Source: Candidatus Methylopumilus universalis | GTDB taxonomy: Bacteria; Pseudomonadota; Gammaproteobacteria; Burkholderiales; Methylophilaceae | NCBI RefSeq assembly: GCF_006364435.1 | Contig: NZ_CP040977.1 | Span: forward strand, 248,001 to 312,000 | Reading direction: 5' to 3' | Length of the DNA: 64,000 nucleotides | Part shown: one piece after another, positions 34,611-45,633 of the stretch | Numbering within the stretch: position 1 is the stretch's first letter | Layout of the letters: each line of letters begins with the position of its first letter | Made by a program: the position numbers and the translations under genes | Notes under the pieces: generated by a model | Databases searched by the model: none | Told to the model about the DNA's origin: nothing | Seen by the model: the letters and a program-made list of their open reading frames with translations, nothing else

Positions 34611-35543
34611 GTGAATATTGTTCGCGCAGCCGCAGCTGTTATCCAAAGACATGATGGATTTCTTCTGATGGCCCAAAGACCGCCTGGTCGAGGATGGAGC
34701 GGGTGGTGGGAATTTCCAGGCGGCAAGATTGAAATAAATGAATCGCCTTTTGAGGCACTTCAAAGAGAGCTTCAGGAAGAAATTAATATTTCCGCAAATG
34801 ATGCGACGTTATGGTTTGAGCGAAGTTACATCTACCCAGATAAGACGGTCTATATCTATTTTTTTAAAGTGACTGATTGGACTGGCCAAATCACATCATG
34901 TGAGAATCAATTATTAGATTGGCAAGATCCATCTCATGTAACAGTTGCTCCAATACTGCCTACCAATTTATTTGTGCTGAAATCTATTTTACTTCCCTCA
35001 GTTTATGCCATTACAAATATTGAAGAAATGGGAGATACATTATTTTTTGAGCGATTCAAAATTAAACTTGAAGAAGGCTTGAAGATGATACAGGTGAGAG
35101 AAAAAAACTTACCTTACCAAGACGTAAAAAAAATAGCTCAAAAGATCTTAGATATGGCAAGGCCTTATCAGGCAAAAGTTTTAATTAATGAAAATGAAAA
35201 GCTCGCATTAGATATTGGAGCTGACGGTGTTCATTATCCATCACATAGACTAAATAAATTAAAAGACCGACCAGCCTTTTCTCTATGCGGAGCTTCTTGT
35301 CACAGCATAGAAGAGCTGATGATTGCACAAGATTTAAATATGTCATTTGCTGTATTTTCCCCAGTTCAAAAAACTGAATCTCATCCTCTTGCCGATCCGA
35401 TAGGCTGGGAATTTTTTAGTGAATGTACAAATAAATTAGATATACCAATTTATGCGCTTGGTGGACTCAACCCTTCGAGCTTAAGCACATCCTGGCAATA
35501 TGGTGGACATGGTATTGCGATGAAAACGGCTATTTGGGAATAA
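34611..35543 (+). CDS. Nudix hydrolase fused to thiamine-phosphate-synthase-like (ThiE/TenI) domain
   Basis: A 310-residue two-domain protein. The first ~130 residues are a MutT-type Nudix domain with the box GGKIEINESPFEALQRELQEEI (about residues 38-59), in which the key Gly, Glu, Arg and EExx(E) residues are present. The second half (about 135-310) is a TIM-barrel ThiE/TenI-like domain with MIQVREKNL, INENEKLALDIGADGVHYP, LCGASCHS, FAVFSPVQKTESHP and YALGGL. The usual lysine and aspartate pattern of active ThiE is only partly kept. Such fusions are found in proteobacteria next to argJ or secA and probably clean up oxidised nucleotides; the role of the second domain is unclear. The start is GTG at 34611. 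Confidence 0.9.
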   Translation: MNIVRAAAAVIQRHDGFLLMAQRPPGRGWSGWWEFPGGKIEINESPFEALQRELQEEINISANDATLWFERSYIYPDKTVYIYFFKVTDWTGQITSCENQLLDWQDPSHVTVAPILPTNLFVLKSILLPSVYAITNIEEMGDTLFFERFKIKLEEGLKMIQVREKNLPYQDVKKIAQKILDMARPYQAKVLINENEKLALDIGADGVHYPSHRLNKLKDRPAFSLCGASCHSIEELMIAQDLNMSFAVFSPVQKTESHPLADPIGWEFFSECTNKLDIPIYALGGLNPSSLSTSWQYGGHGIAMKTAIWE

Positions 35544-35545
35544 AA

Positions 35546-35989
35546 TTACTTGATGACTGCGTTAATTGATTTATCAAAAGACTGATTTTTTTTGTCCTTA
35601 AAATGAAGTGTAAGTTTCACTTTTTGGCCAGCCTTTAGCGGACCTTTAAAATCCATGAGCATTAAATGATGTCCACCGGACTTAAATTCAAATGTCTTGT
35701 CTTGGTCAATTCTGATTTCATGCGCCATACGCATTTTCATGACGCCTTTTTCTTGAATAGTATTGTGCATTTCTATCGTTTTAATTCTTTGAGAAGTAAC
35801 CGAAGTCAGTATTAAATCTTCATTACTAAAAAGTGACATATAAGCGACGCTCATATCATCACCTTCTTCAGTAGAAGCAATCCAAGCATTTTCTATTTTG
35901 ATATCTGGGGCTGCTAGTATTTCTGTCGATATTAGAAGTGCAATTGCAAATAAGATAAATTTTAACAATTTCCTAGATAGAGTCTTCAT
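35546..35989 (-). CDS. Periplasmic copper chaperone PCu(A)C
   Basis: PCu(A)C proteins deliver Cu(I) to the CuA or CuB site of cytochrome oxidase, often with Sco. The 147-residue protein has a signal peptide (about residues 1-26, ending at ILAA) and the H(M)x10Mx21HxM layout. Candidate ligands are seen in EMHNTIQEKGVMKMR and HHLMLMDFKGP. It lies far from the cox operon but fits the oxidase assembly genes of this window. It overlaps the yacG end by 17 bases and converges on the Nudix-ThiE gene. Confidence 0.88.
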   Translation of the reverse strand: MKTLSRKLLKFILFAIALLISTEILAAPDIKIENAWIASTEEGDDMSVAYMSLFSNEDLILTSVTSQRIKTIEMHNTIQEKGVMKMRMAHEIRIDQDKTFEFKSGGHHLMLMDFKGPLKAGQKVKLTLHFKDKKNQSFDKSINAVIK

Positions 35990-36161
35990 TTAAATCCTCG
36001 AGGTTAATTTCAACAGGAATTTTATAGCCTTCATTTGCCCACTGACCCAAATCAATCATGCGGCATCTTTCAGAGCAAAAAGGCCTAAAAGCATTAGATA
36101 GACTATATTCAATGCTTTGATTGCATTGAGGGCAGTTTACAAAAGTAATCTTCAAGCTCAT
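35973..36161 (-). CDS. yacG: DNA gyrase inhibitor YacG (zinc-binding)
   Basis: A 62-residue protein with the four zinc-ligand cysteines of YacG at positions 10, 13, 29 and 33 (NCPQC and PFCSERC), followed by MIDLGQWANEGYKIP, the conserved C-terminal signature. YacG binds GyrB and inhibits gyrase. The ATG at 36161 shares the ATGA overlap with the zapD stop and is preferred over an upstream TTG at 36170. It belongs to the usual coaE-zapD-yacG series. Confidence 0.93.
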   Translation of the reverse strand: MSLKITFVNCPQCNQSIEYSLSNAFRPFCSERCRMIDLGQWANEGYKIPVEINLEDLNEDSI

Positions 36162-36925
36162 AACCAGCAAATACTATATTTAAATTCAAGATTTAATTTA
36201 ACAGGCTCTTTTTTTAATTCTTCACTAAGCTGGTTAAAGAAAACATTAACGGTATATTTGTTTGCGCTAATTTCAGGATAAATATTTAAAGTCTTTTCAA
36301 GTTCAAGTCGGATAAGGTCGAATGTCTTGAGCGGGTCAATGGTTTGCTGATGTTTGCCTTCTTTTGCTTTGATCGACTCAACGTGACATTGATTTCTCAA
36401 TATTAATAAAATGATAGAGGCCGCATCCTTAAATACCATAAGTGGCTGAGCCCAGGATTTAAAATCCTCTAATTTAGATTTTCTCGTTTTATGAGTTGCC
36501 CAGTTACGAAAATTTGGAAAATCAACATCAAGAAGGCCGCCGGGAGAGCTAATCCTTTTTTTAACCTCTTCTAAAAATAAATTGTTATTGAAGTTAAAGC
36601 CAGGCTTTACATCTATATTCTCTAACTTTTTACGAGCTACTTGTATCATTGGAATAATTTCTTTTGGATTGAGCTGCCCTTCTTTTAATGTTTGACTCTC
36701 TATGAGCGTTGACTGCTTCTTTTCTTGCCTTTCAAGCTCCTGAAGAAAATCAATTTTTAAATCAGACCTTGATACAAGCTGTACTATTTCAAAAAGTGTA
36801 TTGAAACAACCGAATTCAAAATAATCATGTGTATTTTTTAATTGATGTTCAAATTTTTGATAGATTTCTTCAATACGAAGTAATCTTCGAATGCGTTCAT
36901 TAAGCGGAAATTCAAATGTGATCAT
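36158..36925 (-). CDS. zapD: Cell division protein ZapD
   Basis: ZapD cross-links FtsZ filaments at the division ring. The 255-residue protein begins with TFEFPLNERIRRLLRIEEIYQ, the strongest family block. It continues with a helical domain (LEDFKSWAQPLM) and a beta domain at the C-terminus (NVFFNQLSEEL...). The position between coaE and yacG is the standard context. It ends in an ATGA overlap with yacG. Confidence 0.93.
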   Translation of the reverse strand: MITFEFPLNERIRRLLRIEEIYQKFEHQLKNTHDYFEFGCFNTLFEIVQLVSRSDLKIDFLQELERQEKKQSTLIESQTLKEGQLNPKEIIPMIQVARKKLENIDVKPGFNFNNNLFLEEVKKRISSPGGLLDVDFPNFRNWATHKTRKSKLEDFKSWAQPLMVFKDAASIILLILRNQCHVESIKAKEGKHQQTIDPLKTFDLIRLELEKTLNIYPEISANKYTVNVFFNQLSEELKKEPVKLNLEFKYSICWL

Positions 36926-36946
36926 ATGGGCATTATCGGTTTGATT

Positions 36947-37552
36947 TTATTTAACAGCAACTAAATTTAAATATTTCTTATGTAATGATTTTATCGATTC
37001 TTCTAGCTTTTCTATTGATCCATCATTAATAACGACATCATCTGCTTTTTCGATGCGTGAGCTACGATTGATTTGTTGGTCGATGATGGATTGAATAACA
37101 GAGATATCAATACCATCTCTTTTTTTAACACGTTCGATTTGATCATTTTCCTTACAGTCAATAACAAGTGATCTAGAAATAAGACTTGTGTATTGATTTG
37201 TTTCAAATAGTAGTGGAATGTCAATCACCACATAAGATTCATGCGATAACGCATTTAGTCTTTTTTTCACTTCTTCATAAATTTTTGGATGAAGAATTTT
37301 TTCGAGATTTATTTTTTTATTCTTATCTGAAAAAATAATTTCTTTTAATTTTTTTCGATCTAATTGATTGTCTTTATCGAATATAGCATCCCCAAAAACT
37401 AATTTGATTTCTTGTATAGCTTGATGACTTGTCTCTGTAATTTCTTTTGAAATATTATCGAGATCAATAACTTTAATACTTAAGGATTTAAATATTTTCA
37501 GCGCTTCACTTTTGCCTGATCCAATGCCGCCAGTCATCCCAATAATAAACAT
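36947..37552 (-). CDS. coaE: Dephospho-CoA kinase
   Basis: CoaE phosphorylates dephospho-CoA to coenzyme A, the last step of CoA synthesis. The 201 residues fit the family. The P-loop is GMTGGIGSGKS (residues 5-15), the DxD-like site is VIDLDNISKEI, and the YVVIDIPLLFE lid/CoA segment lies at about 106-116. In many betaproteobacteria a prepilin peptidase gene (pilD) lies just upstream; here none is present. It is the first gene of the coaE-zapD-yacG-PCuAC unit. Confidence 0.95.
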   Translation of the reverse strand: MFIIGMTGGIGSGKSEALKIFKSLSIKVIDLDNISKEITETSHQAIQEIKLVFGDAIFDKDNQLDRKKLKEIIFSDKNKKINLEKILHPKIYEEVKKRLNALSHESYVVIDIPLLFETNQYTSLISRSLVIDCKENDQIERVKKRDGIDISVIQSIIDQQINRSSRIEKADDVVINDGSIEKLEESIKSLHKKYLNLVAVK

Positions 37553-37649
37553 TATTTACCTTAAACTTTTTAAATATTATGAATAAATTTACTTGAAATT
37601 ATAGAATTAATCACCATTAATAGATCATGAATGATTTAAACTATGACTT

Positions 37650-38000
37650 ATGAATGAATTGCAAAATACGCCAAACAACTTAATTCCATCGGAAGATCAA
37701 TCTGCCTGGGCCGATTTAGTGATTTGTCGAGTAGAGGTTGATTTACCTAATTGGCTTTCACAGCTCGCAGGTGGCAGCAATTGGCAAGTTTACTCCGAAT
37801 CGGAATATGATCACTCCATTAGTTTCTTATTGCGACAAGGCAAGAAGGAAGCAGAAGTAACTTTGTTTAATAATGGCTATGCTCAAGTTGATCTTAACGG
37901 TAAATCGATTTTTGATGGATCCATAACCTCAGGCACCAATAAATGTGCGCATCTGAGTTATTACCGTGCTGATAACGGTGATCCTATTGTTTTAAACTAG
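37650..38000 (+). CDS. Hypothetical protein, 116 aa
   Basis: No family is recognised. The product is acidic and soluble, without signal peptide or membrane helix. It includes LPNWLSQLAGGSNWQVYSES, FLLRQGKKEAEVTLFNNGYAQVDLNGKSIFDG and a C-terminal CAHLSYYRADNGDP. The regular hydrophobic alternation suggests a small beta-rich fold. It lies between coaE (divergent) and ispB (convergent, overlapping by 4 bases) and so has its own promoter. Codon usage looks like that of its neighbours, so it is likely a real gene. Confidence 0.6.
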   Translation: MNELQNTPNNLIPSEDQSAWADLVICRVEVDLPNWLSQLAGGSNWQVYSESEYDHSISFLLRQGKKEAEVTLFNNGYAQVDLNGKSIFDGSITSGTNKCAHLSYYRADNGDPIVLN

Positions 38001-38965
38001 TAATCTCTCAATATTACAAATTGGGTGAGAGCTAAAAGAGCATCTTTATAAACTGAAGATGTAATGTGTTTAATCAGTTTTTCACCTTTTTCTATTTCTT
38101 CTTTTGCAAGCTGTCTCACATATTCTAGAGCTTTGGTTTCTTTGACAGCATTTAAAACACTCTCTAACTCGGTTAAGCCTCCATTTTCAATAGCTGCTCT
38201 AATAATATTTTTTTGCTGATCATTACCTTTTTTCATTGTATATAAAAGAGGCAGTGTAGGTTTGCCTTCTGCTAAGTCATCACCTAGATTTTTTCCTATC
38301 TCTTCAGGGTTGCCTGATAGATCAAGAACATCATCAATCAACTGAAAAGCAATGCCCATATGTTTTCCAAACTGAGCAAGGGCTTTTATGTCGGCATCAT
38401 CAGCGCCACCTATAATGGCACCGAGTTCGGCAGCAGATTCAAACAATTTTGCAGTTTTGTAGTACACAACTTTTAAATAATCCTCGTCTTCAATAGAAGC
38501 GTTATGAATATTTAAGAGCTGTAAGACTTCACCTTCTGCAATTGTGTTTGTTGTATTCGCTAAAACCTCCATCACTCTCATATGATTGATTTTCACCATC
38601 ATCTGAAATGCTCTGGAGTAGATAAAATCGCCCACTAAAACGCTCGCAGCATTTCCAAAAATAGTATTCGCTGTTTTGTGGTTTCTTCGTTTTGTGGACT
38701 GGTCTACAACATCATCATGAAGAAGTGTTGCAGTATGAATAAATTCAATGACTGCAGCCAATTCATGGTGCTCTTTTTGAATGGGGCCAAATAAACCACC
38801 TGCTAAGAGAAGGGTGCTTGGCCTTAAGCGCTTACCACCCCCCTGGATAATATGGCCTGCGACTTGGTTGACAAGAGGCACTTCGGAATAAAGCGAAGCT
38901 CGAATAACCTCGTTTACGGCCAGTAAATCGCTTTTAATTGGGGATAAAATGGTGCTAAGAGTCAC
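37997..38965 (-). CDS. ispB: Octaprenyl (polyprenyl) diphosphate synthase
   Basis: IspB builds the all-trans polyprenyl chain for ubiquinone. The 322-residue protein has the first Asp-rich motif LLHDDVVDQSTKRR (about residues 82-95) and the second QLIDDVLDLSGN (about 208-219), with GGGKRLRP near the N-terminus. The length and the position back to back with rplU are as in most beta- and gammaproteobacteria. The chain length (C40) cannot be read from sequence with certainty. Confidence 0.95.
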   Translation of the reverse strand: MTLSTILSPIKSDLLAVNEVIRASLYSEVPLVNQVAGHIIQGGGKRLRPSTLLLAGGLFGPIQKEHHELAAVIEFIHTATLLHDDVVDQSTKRRNHKTANTIFGNAASVLVGDFIYSRAFQMMVKINHMRVMEVLANTTNTIAEGEVLQLLNIHNASIEDEDYLKVVYYKTAKLFESAAELGAIIGGADDADIKALAQFGKHMGIAFQLIDDVLDLSGNPEEIGKNLGDDLAEGKPTLPLLYTMKKGNDQQKNIIRAAIENGGLTELESVLNAVKETKALEYVRQLAKEEIEKGEKLIKHITSSVYKDALLALTQFVILRDY

Positions 38966-39061
38966 AAAAACAAGGCTTAAGGGTTGTTAAAGTCTTATTT
39001 TAGCATAGCCCTCTTTGGGCTTTTTACAGACAAAAAGCCTTCATCCTTACCCTTGAAGAAT

Positions 39062-39090
39062 TTGCTTAACAGGCCTAATTTAAGTATAAT
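39062..39090 (+). promoter_or_regulatory. Sigma-70 promoter of rplU-rpmA
   Basis: TTGCTT (39062-39067), exactly 17 bases, and a perfect TATAAT (39085-39090) lie 41 bases before the rplU ATG. This is the best sigma-70-type match seen in the window and suits a ribosomal protein operon. Confidence 0.8.
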
Positions 39091-39130
39091 TCGCGATTCT
39101 TTTAAAGTAGTTAAAGTTTGAGGTTTTATC

Positions 39131-39445
39131 ATGTATGCAGTAATCAAAACAGGTGGTAAGCAATATCGCGTAAATCAAGGCGATAAGCTTAAGATTGAAA
39201 AAATAGCAGGTGATGTAGGTGCGAATGTCGTTCTAGATCAAATTTTAACAGTCGTTGATGGTGATAACGTGACTATAGGCTCGCCTATTGTAAGAGGCGC
39301 TAGTGTTACAGCAACCGTAGTGAGCCACGGCCGTCATGATAAAGTGCGAATTTTTAAAATGCGCCGTAGAAAACACTACCGCAAATCTCAAGGCCATAGA
39401 CAAAGCTTTACTGAGATTCAAATCGATAAAATATCAGCTAAATAA
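39131..39445 (+). CDS. rplU: 50S ribosomal protein L21
   Basis: A 104-residue protein starting [14 protein letters not shown], the near-invariant L21 N-terminus, with the C-terminal [19 protein letters not shown]-binding block and TEIQIDKI. L21 binds 23S rRNA in the large subunit. It leads the rplU-rpmA pair and is 165 bases from the divergent ispB. Confidence 0.99.
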   Translation: MYAVIKTGGKQYRVNQGDKLKIEKIAGDVGANVVLDQILTVVDGDNVTIGSPIVRGASVTATVVSHGRHDKVRIFKMRRRKHYRKSQGHRQSFTEIQIDKISAK

Positions 39446-39459
39446 TTTAAGGATTAATC

Positions 39460-39717
39460 ATGGCACATAAAAAAGCAGGCGGAAGTTCAAGAAACGGTCG
39501 TGACTCCCAAGCCAAACGTCTTGGCGTAAAGGCTTTCGGTGAGCAGGTTGTTTCAGCTGGTAGTATTATTGTTCGTCAACGTGGCACTAAGATGCACCCG
39601 GGTGTAAATGTAGGTATGGGCAAAGATCATACTCTTTTTGCAAAGGCTGACGGTAAGGTAACCTTTACCATCAAAGGCGCATTAAAACGTAAAACCGTTA
39701 ATATTGTTCCAGTCTAA
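39460..39717 (+). CDS. rpmA: 50S ribosomal protein L27
   Basis: An 85-residue protein with the invariant start [21 protein letters not shown], whose tail reaches the peptidyl transferase centre, and the [25 protein letters not shown] block. It follows rplU by 14 bases and is closed by a terminator before obgE. Confidence 0.99.
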   Translation: MAHKKAGGSSRNGRDSQAKRLGVKAFGEQVVSAGSIIVRQRGTKMHPGVNVGMGKDHTLFAKADGKVTFTIKGALKRKTVNIVPV

Positions 39718-39735
39718 GCAATTCTAAGATTCTAC

Positions 39736-39764
39736 AAAGCCCTGTCAGTTGATAGGGCTTTTTT
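39736..39764 (+). terminator. Rho-independent terminator after rpmA
   Basis: AAAGCCCT (39736-39743) pairs with AGGGCTTT (39754-39761), followed by further T's. It ends only 19 bases before the obgE ATG, so obgE is reached by readthrough or by a promoter overlapping this region. Confidence 0.85.
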
Positions 39765-39773
39765 ATTTGGTAA

Positions 39774-41916
<2,143 letters not shown>

Positions 41917-41937
41917 GATTTTTAAAGGGAGTTTTGT

Positions 41938-42438
41938 ATGTCAGAAAATAAAAAACTTGTCGCCATTGTTATGGGATCTGACAGTGATTGGCCGGTCATG
42001 AAATTTGCAGCTCAAATGCTTGCAGATTTTGATGTGCCTTACGAGGCCCAGGTCATTTCAGCGCATAGGACCCCAGATTTGATGTTTAAATTTGCTGAAG
42101 ATGCTGCAAAAGAAGGCTATCAAATTATTATTGCAGGCGCAGGAGGTGCGGCTCATCTGCCTGGCATGGTTGCTTCTAAAACCACGTTGCCCGTATTAGG
42201 CGTACCGATTCCTTCAAAACATCTTCAAGGTCAAGACTCTTTATTATCGATTGTACAAATGCCAAGAGGTATTCCTGTAGCCACTTTTGCTATCGGTGAG
42301 GCAGGGGCTGCAAATGCAGGACTTTTCGCAGTATCTATTTTGGCGCATGAAAATAAAATATTAGCTAAAAAGCTTGAAGTGTTTAGAGAAAAGCAAGCTA
42401 AAAAAGTCATCGATATGAATTTATCGGAGAAGCCTTGA
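41938..42438 (+). CDS. purE: 5-(carboxyamino)imidazole ribonucleotide mutase PurE
   Basis: PurE converts N5-CAIR to CAIR in purine synthesis. The 166-residue class-I enzyme shows [13 protein letters not shown] (residues 10-22), VISAHRTPD with the catalytic His (about 38-46), and [17 protein letters not shown] plus [33 protein letters not shown]. It is 21 bases after proB with AGGGAG before the ATG and overlaps purK. Confidence 0.97.
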   Translation: MSENKKLVAIVMGSDSDWPVMKFAAQMLADFDVPYEAQVISAHRTPDLMFKFAEDAAKEGYQIIIAGAGGAAHLPGMVASKTTLPVLGVPIPSKHLQGQDSLLSIVQMPRGIPVATFAIGEAGAANAGLFAVSILAHENKILAKKLEVFREKQAKKVIDMNLSEKP

Positions 42439-43586
42439 GTCAGCTAGTTCAACCGCTTTTACCTCCAGCGATGCTTGGCATTCTTGGAGGAGGTCAATTA
42501 GGCCGTTTCTTTGTGATTGCAGCTCATGAGATGGGTTACAAAGTCACTGTATTAGATCCTGATCCACAAAGTCCGGCAGGGACCATCGCAGATATTCATT
42601 TATGTAAATCTTATGATGACGTTTCGGCTTTGGAACTTATGAGAGATACATGTCAAGGCGTAACCACTGAATTCGAAAATGTTCCTGCAGATAGCATGGA
42701 CTTCTTATCGAAAAAGATACATGTGAGCCCTTCAGCAGAATCGGTAAGAGTCGCTCAGTATCGCGTTCTTGAAAAAACTTTTTTAAAAGAATCAGGACTG
42801 CCCGTAGGTCCTTTTGAAATCATTCGGGACGACAAAGATATTCCATCTGATACTTCCTCTATTTATCCTGCTATCTTAAAAGTCGCTCGCTTTGGATATG
42901 ACGGTAAAGGCCAGGCAAGAGTTGCTTCACAAAAAGAAGCATTAGCTGCTTTTCATCAATTCTCAAATCAGGAATGTGTTTTAGAAAAAATACTTCCTTT
43001 AGATATGGAAGTTTCTTTAGTTTTGGCGCGAGATCAAGCAGGTCATATAGAGACGTTTAATGTTTCAGAGAATATTCATACTAACGGTATTTTAGATATC
43101 TCCATTGTGCCGGCGCGTTCAACACAATTGATTAATAATTTAGTGGATCAACTTGCAAAACAAGTAGCTCAAGCACTTAATTATGTCGGCGTACTAGGCG
43201 TTGAGTTCTTTGTCAGTGAGGGTAAAGTTTTTGTTAATGAGATTGCTCCTAGACCGCATAATTCTGGTCATTACACCATTGACGCTTCTGTGACGAGTCA
43301 GTTTGAACAACAGGTAAGAGTGCTAGCAGGTCTTCCGCTTGGAAGCGCTGAGCTTCATTCATCCGCTGTCATGGTTAATCTATTAGGGGATGTTTGGACA
43401 AACAGCAAACAAAAAAAACCTGATTGGGATAAGGCTTTTAATGAGCCGGGTTTAAAAATGCATCTTTATGGAAAACATGAGGCAAGACCAGGTCGAAAGA
43501 TGGGTCACTTTACCGTGGTAGATAAAAACTTAGATATAGCCTTTGAAAAGGCTATAAAAGTAAGAAAGCTTTTGGGAATTGCTTAG
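42435..43586 (+). CDS. purK: 5-(carboxyamino)imidazole ribonucleotide synthase PurK
   Basis: PurK makes N5-CAIR from AIR, bicarbonate and ATP and feeds PurE. The 383-residue ATP-grasp protein begins with [23 protein letters not shown]. It contains TTEFENVP, the ATP-binding [13 protein letters not shown] (about residues 150-162), and [17 protein letters not shown]. The likely start is TTG 42435, overlapping the purE stop by 4 bases; the next ATG (42471) would cut close to the nucleotide-binding loop. Confidence 0.96.
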   Translation: MSQLVQPLLPPAMLGILGGGQLGRFFVIAAHEMGYKVTVLDPDPQSPAGTIADIHLCKSYDDVSALELMRDTCQGVTTEFENVPADSMDFLSKKIHVSPSAESVRVAQYRVLEKTFLKESGLPVGPFEIIRDDKDIPSDTSSIYPAILKVARFGYDGKGQARVASQKEALAAFHQFSNQECVLEKILPLDMEVSLVLARDQAGHIETFNVSENIHTNGILDISIVPARSTQLINNLVDQLAKQVAQALNYVGVLGVEFFVSEGKVFVNEIAPRPHNSGHYTIDASVTSQFEQQVRVLAGLPLGSAELHSSAVMVNLLGDVWTNSKQKKPDWDKAFNEPGLKMHLYGKHEARPGRKMGHFTVVDKNLDIAFEKAIKVRKLLGIA

Positions 43587-43587
43587 A

Positions 43588-43610
43588 TCAAAGAGAGAAG
43601 CTCTCTTTGA
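43588..43610. terminator. Short perfect hairpin between convergent purK and rpsT
   Basis: TCAAAGAGAG (43588-43597) and CTCTCTTTGA (43601-43610) form a perfect 10-bp stem around AAG. It fills the gap between two convergent genes, but there is no T-tract on either strand, so it is either a poor intrinsic terminator or a 3'-end stabilising structure. Confidence 0.55.
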
Positions 43611-43612
43611 AA

Positions 43613-43876
43613 TTAAGCCATTGATTTGATTGCTGCGTTTAAGCGTTGTTTATGACGTGACGCTTTGTTTTTATGAATAATCTTTTTATCAGCGATACGG
43701 TCGATAACTGAAACATTTTCTTGGAAAGATGTTTTTGCAGCTGCTTTATCGCCAGTTTGAATTGCTTTTAAAATCTTTTTAATTGCAGTACGCAAAGTTG
43801 AACGCAAACTTGCATTATGAGCTCGTTGCTTCGTTGCTTGGCGGGCACGTTTTCTAGCCTGTGCGGTATTTGCCAT
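43613..43876 (-). CDS. rpsT: 30S ribosomal protein S20
   Basis: An 87-residue, Lys/Arg/Ala-rich helical protein with the S20 start [20 protein letters not shown] and the end [18 protein letters not shown]. It binds 16S rRNA early in 30S assembly. It is a single gene, back to back with murJ as in most proteobacteria; AAAGGA lies before the ATG. Confidence 0.98.
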   Translation of the reverse strand: MANTAQARKRARQATKQRAHNASLRSTLRTAIKKILKAIQTGDKAAAKTSFQENVSVIDRIADKKIIHKNKASRHKQRLNAAIKSMA

Positions 43877-43916
43877 GTTTATCCTTTAGTTAATATCTTT
43901 TATTACGAAGGCGAGA

Positions 43917-43945
43917 ATTTTAGCGATATTTGAGGTTTTATACAA
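43917..43945 (-). promoter_or_regulatory. Candidate sigma-70 promoter of rpsT
   Basis: On the minus strand TTGTAT (43945-43940), a 17-base spacer and TAAAAT (43922-43917) precede rpsT by about 40 bases. The -10 is one base and the -35 two bases from consensus, with optimal spacing. Confidence 0.6.
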
Positions 43946-44043
43946 GATAAAACGCTCATTTTAGTCCTAAATTTCAGTCATATCCCCTTGATATTCTAAG
44001 CTTATCAATATTTTTGTTGGAAACCTTGATAAAACGACCTCCA

Positions 44044-44052
44044 TGCTAAAAT
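44044..44052 (+). promoter_or_regulatory. Candidate extended -10 element before murJ
   Basis: TGCTAAAAT, an extended -10 (TGnTAnnnT), lies 36 bases before the murJ ATG. TTGATA is 15 bp upstream, slightly short spacing. This promoter would drive murJ and perhaps ribF. Confidence 0.4.
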
Positions 44053-44088
44053 CTTTGTAATTTAGTGACACTTAAATAGATAAATTCA

Positions 44089-45624
44089 ATGAATCTTCTT
44101 AGAGCACTCGCAACCGTCGGAAGCATGACTTTCGTATCAAGAATTTTAGGTTTTGTGAGGGATAGCTTGATCGCCAAAATCTTTGGCGCGGGCATGGAGA
44201 CGGATGCTTTTTTTGTAGCTTTTAAAATTCCCAATTTATTAAGGCGGATTTCAGCAGAAGGCGCTTTCTCCCAAGCTTTCGTCCCAATTCTTGCTGAGTA
44301 TAAAAACAAACGTAGTTATGAGGCAACACATCTCTTAATTAATCACGTATGTTCATTATTAAGTCTTTTTCTAATAGCAATTACATGCATTGGTATTTTT
44401 GCGGCACCTTGGCTTGTCTATGTTAGTGCGCCAGGTTTTATAGAGCATTCTGAAAAGTTTCAGCTCACTGTTGATTTATTAAGAATCACCTTTCCTTATA
44501 TATTTTTTATTTCTCTAGTCTCGATGGCTGGCGGCATTCTGAACACTTTCAACAAGTTTTCCGTACCTGCTTTTACGCCTGTATGGCTTAATTTATCTTT
44601 TATATTTGCAGCATTATTTTTTGCCGATTATTTTGATCGGCCTATTTTAGTTCTAGCTTGGGCTGTATTTGTTGGGGGCGTGCTCCAGTTAATTTTTCAG
44701 ATTCCCTTTTTAAGAGAAATTGGGTTTATTCCTAAATATCAATTGGATCTTAAAGATCGAGGTGTGTGGAGAATTATTAAACTCATGGGACCTGCAATTT
44801 TCGGGGTATCTATTGCGCAACTATCTTTGCTTATTAATACTATCTTTGCATCATTTCTCGAGACCGGAAGTATTTCATGGCTGTATTATGCGGATCGACT
44901 CATGGAGTTTCCAGCAGGCGTTTTAGGCGTAGCACTCGGAACGATTCTACTGCCAAGCCTTTCGAAATCTTATTCAGGTAAGAATCAAAAAGAATACTCA
45001 GGTTTACTTGACTGGGGACTAAGGCTGACTTTTATTCTTGCAGCGCCTGCAGCTGTTGCATTGGCCGTATTATCCCTACCCTTAATTACAACCTTATTTC
45101 ACTATGGCGCTTTTAATATGCATGATGTTTTGATGACTCAACAAGCTACCATTGCATACAGTTTTGGACTGATGGGTTTAATCATGATTAAAGTATTAGC
45201 ACCTGGATTTTATGCAAGACAGAATATTAAGACGCCGGTCAAAATTGCACTTTTTACTTTATTCTCAACTCAACTCATGAACATGTTATTTATTGGACAA
45301 TTCAAACATGCAGGCTTAGCGCTCGCGATTGGTTTGGGCGCATGCCTAAATGCAAGCCTTCTTTATTATCATTTAAGAAAAGGCAGGTATTACAAACCTC
45401 ATGATGGATGGGCACAATTTTTAATAAAACTTTTTATTGCCTTAGTTTTAATGGGTCTCACTTTATTTTATTTAAAAGGAGATTCATTGCTTTGGCTTGA
45501 GTATTCAATTTCAAAAAGATTGATTTACTTAATAATGCTTATTCTTGCGGGTTCAGTTGTTTATTTTGGCTCATTGTGGATGATGGGATTAAGACTTCAA
45601 TCATTCATTCGAAGAGCTATTTAA
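44089..45624 (+). CDS. murJ: Lipid II flippase MurJ
   Basis: MurJ exports lipid II across the inner membrane for peptidoglycan synthesis. The 511-residue protein has about 14 helices. The N-terminal signature SMTFVSRILGFVRDSLIAKIFGAG is followed by TDAFFVAFKIPNLLRRISAEGAFSQAFVPIL, which contains the essential Arg and acidic residues. A mid-protein DRLMEFPAGVLGVALGTILLPSLS stretch is also typical. It is followed nine bases later by ribF, as is common. Confidence 0.97.
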   Translation: MNLLRALATVGSMTFVSRILGFVRDSLIAKIFGAGMETDAFFVAFKIPNLLRRISAEGAFSQAFVPILAEYKNKRSYEATHLLINHVCSLLSLFLIAITCIGIFAAPWLVYVSAPGFIEHSEKFQLTVDLLRITFPYIFFISLVSMAGGILNTFNKFSVPAFTPVWLNLSFIFAALFFADYFDRPILVLAWAVFVGGVLQLIFQIPFLREIGFIPKYQLDLKDRGVWRIIKLMGPAIFGVSIAQLSLLINTIFASFLETGSISWLYYADRLMEFPAGVLGVALGTILLPSLSKSYSGKNQKEYSGLLDWGLRLTFILAAPAAVALAVLSLPLITTLFHYGAFNMHDVLMTQQATIAYSFGLMGLIMIKVLAPGFYARQNIKTPVKIALFTLFSTQLMNMLFIGQFKHAGLALAIGLGACLNASLLYYHLRKGRYYKPHDGWAQFLIKLFIALVLMGLTLFYLKGDSLLWLEYSISKRLIYLIMLILAGSVVYFGSLWMMGLRLQSFIRRAI

Positions 45625-45633
45625 GTTTTTGTG

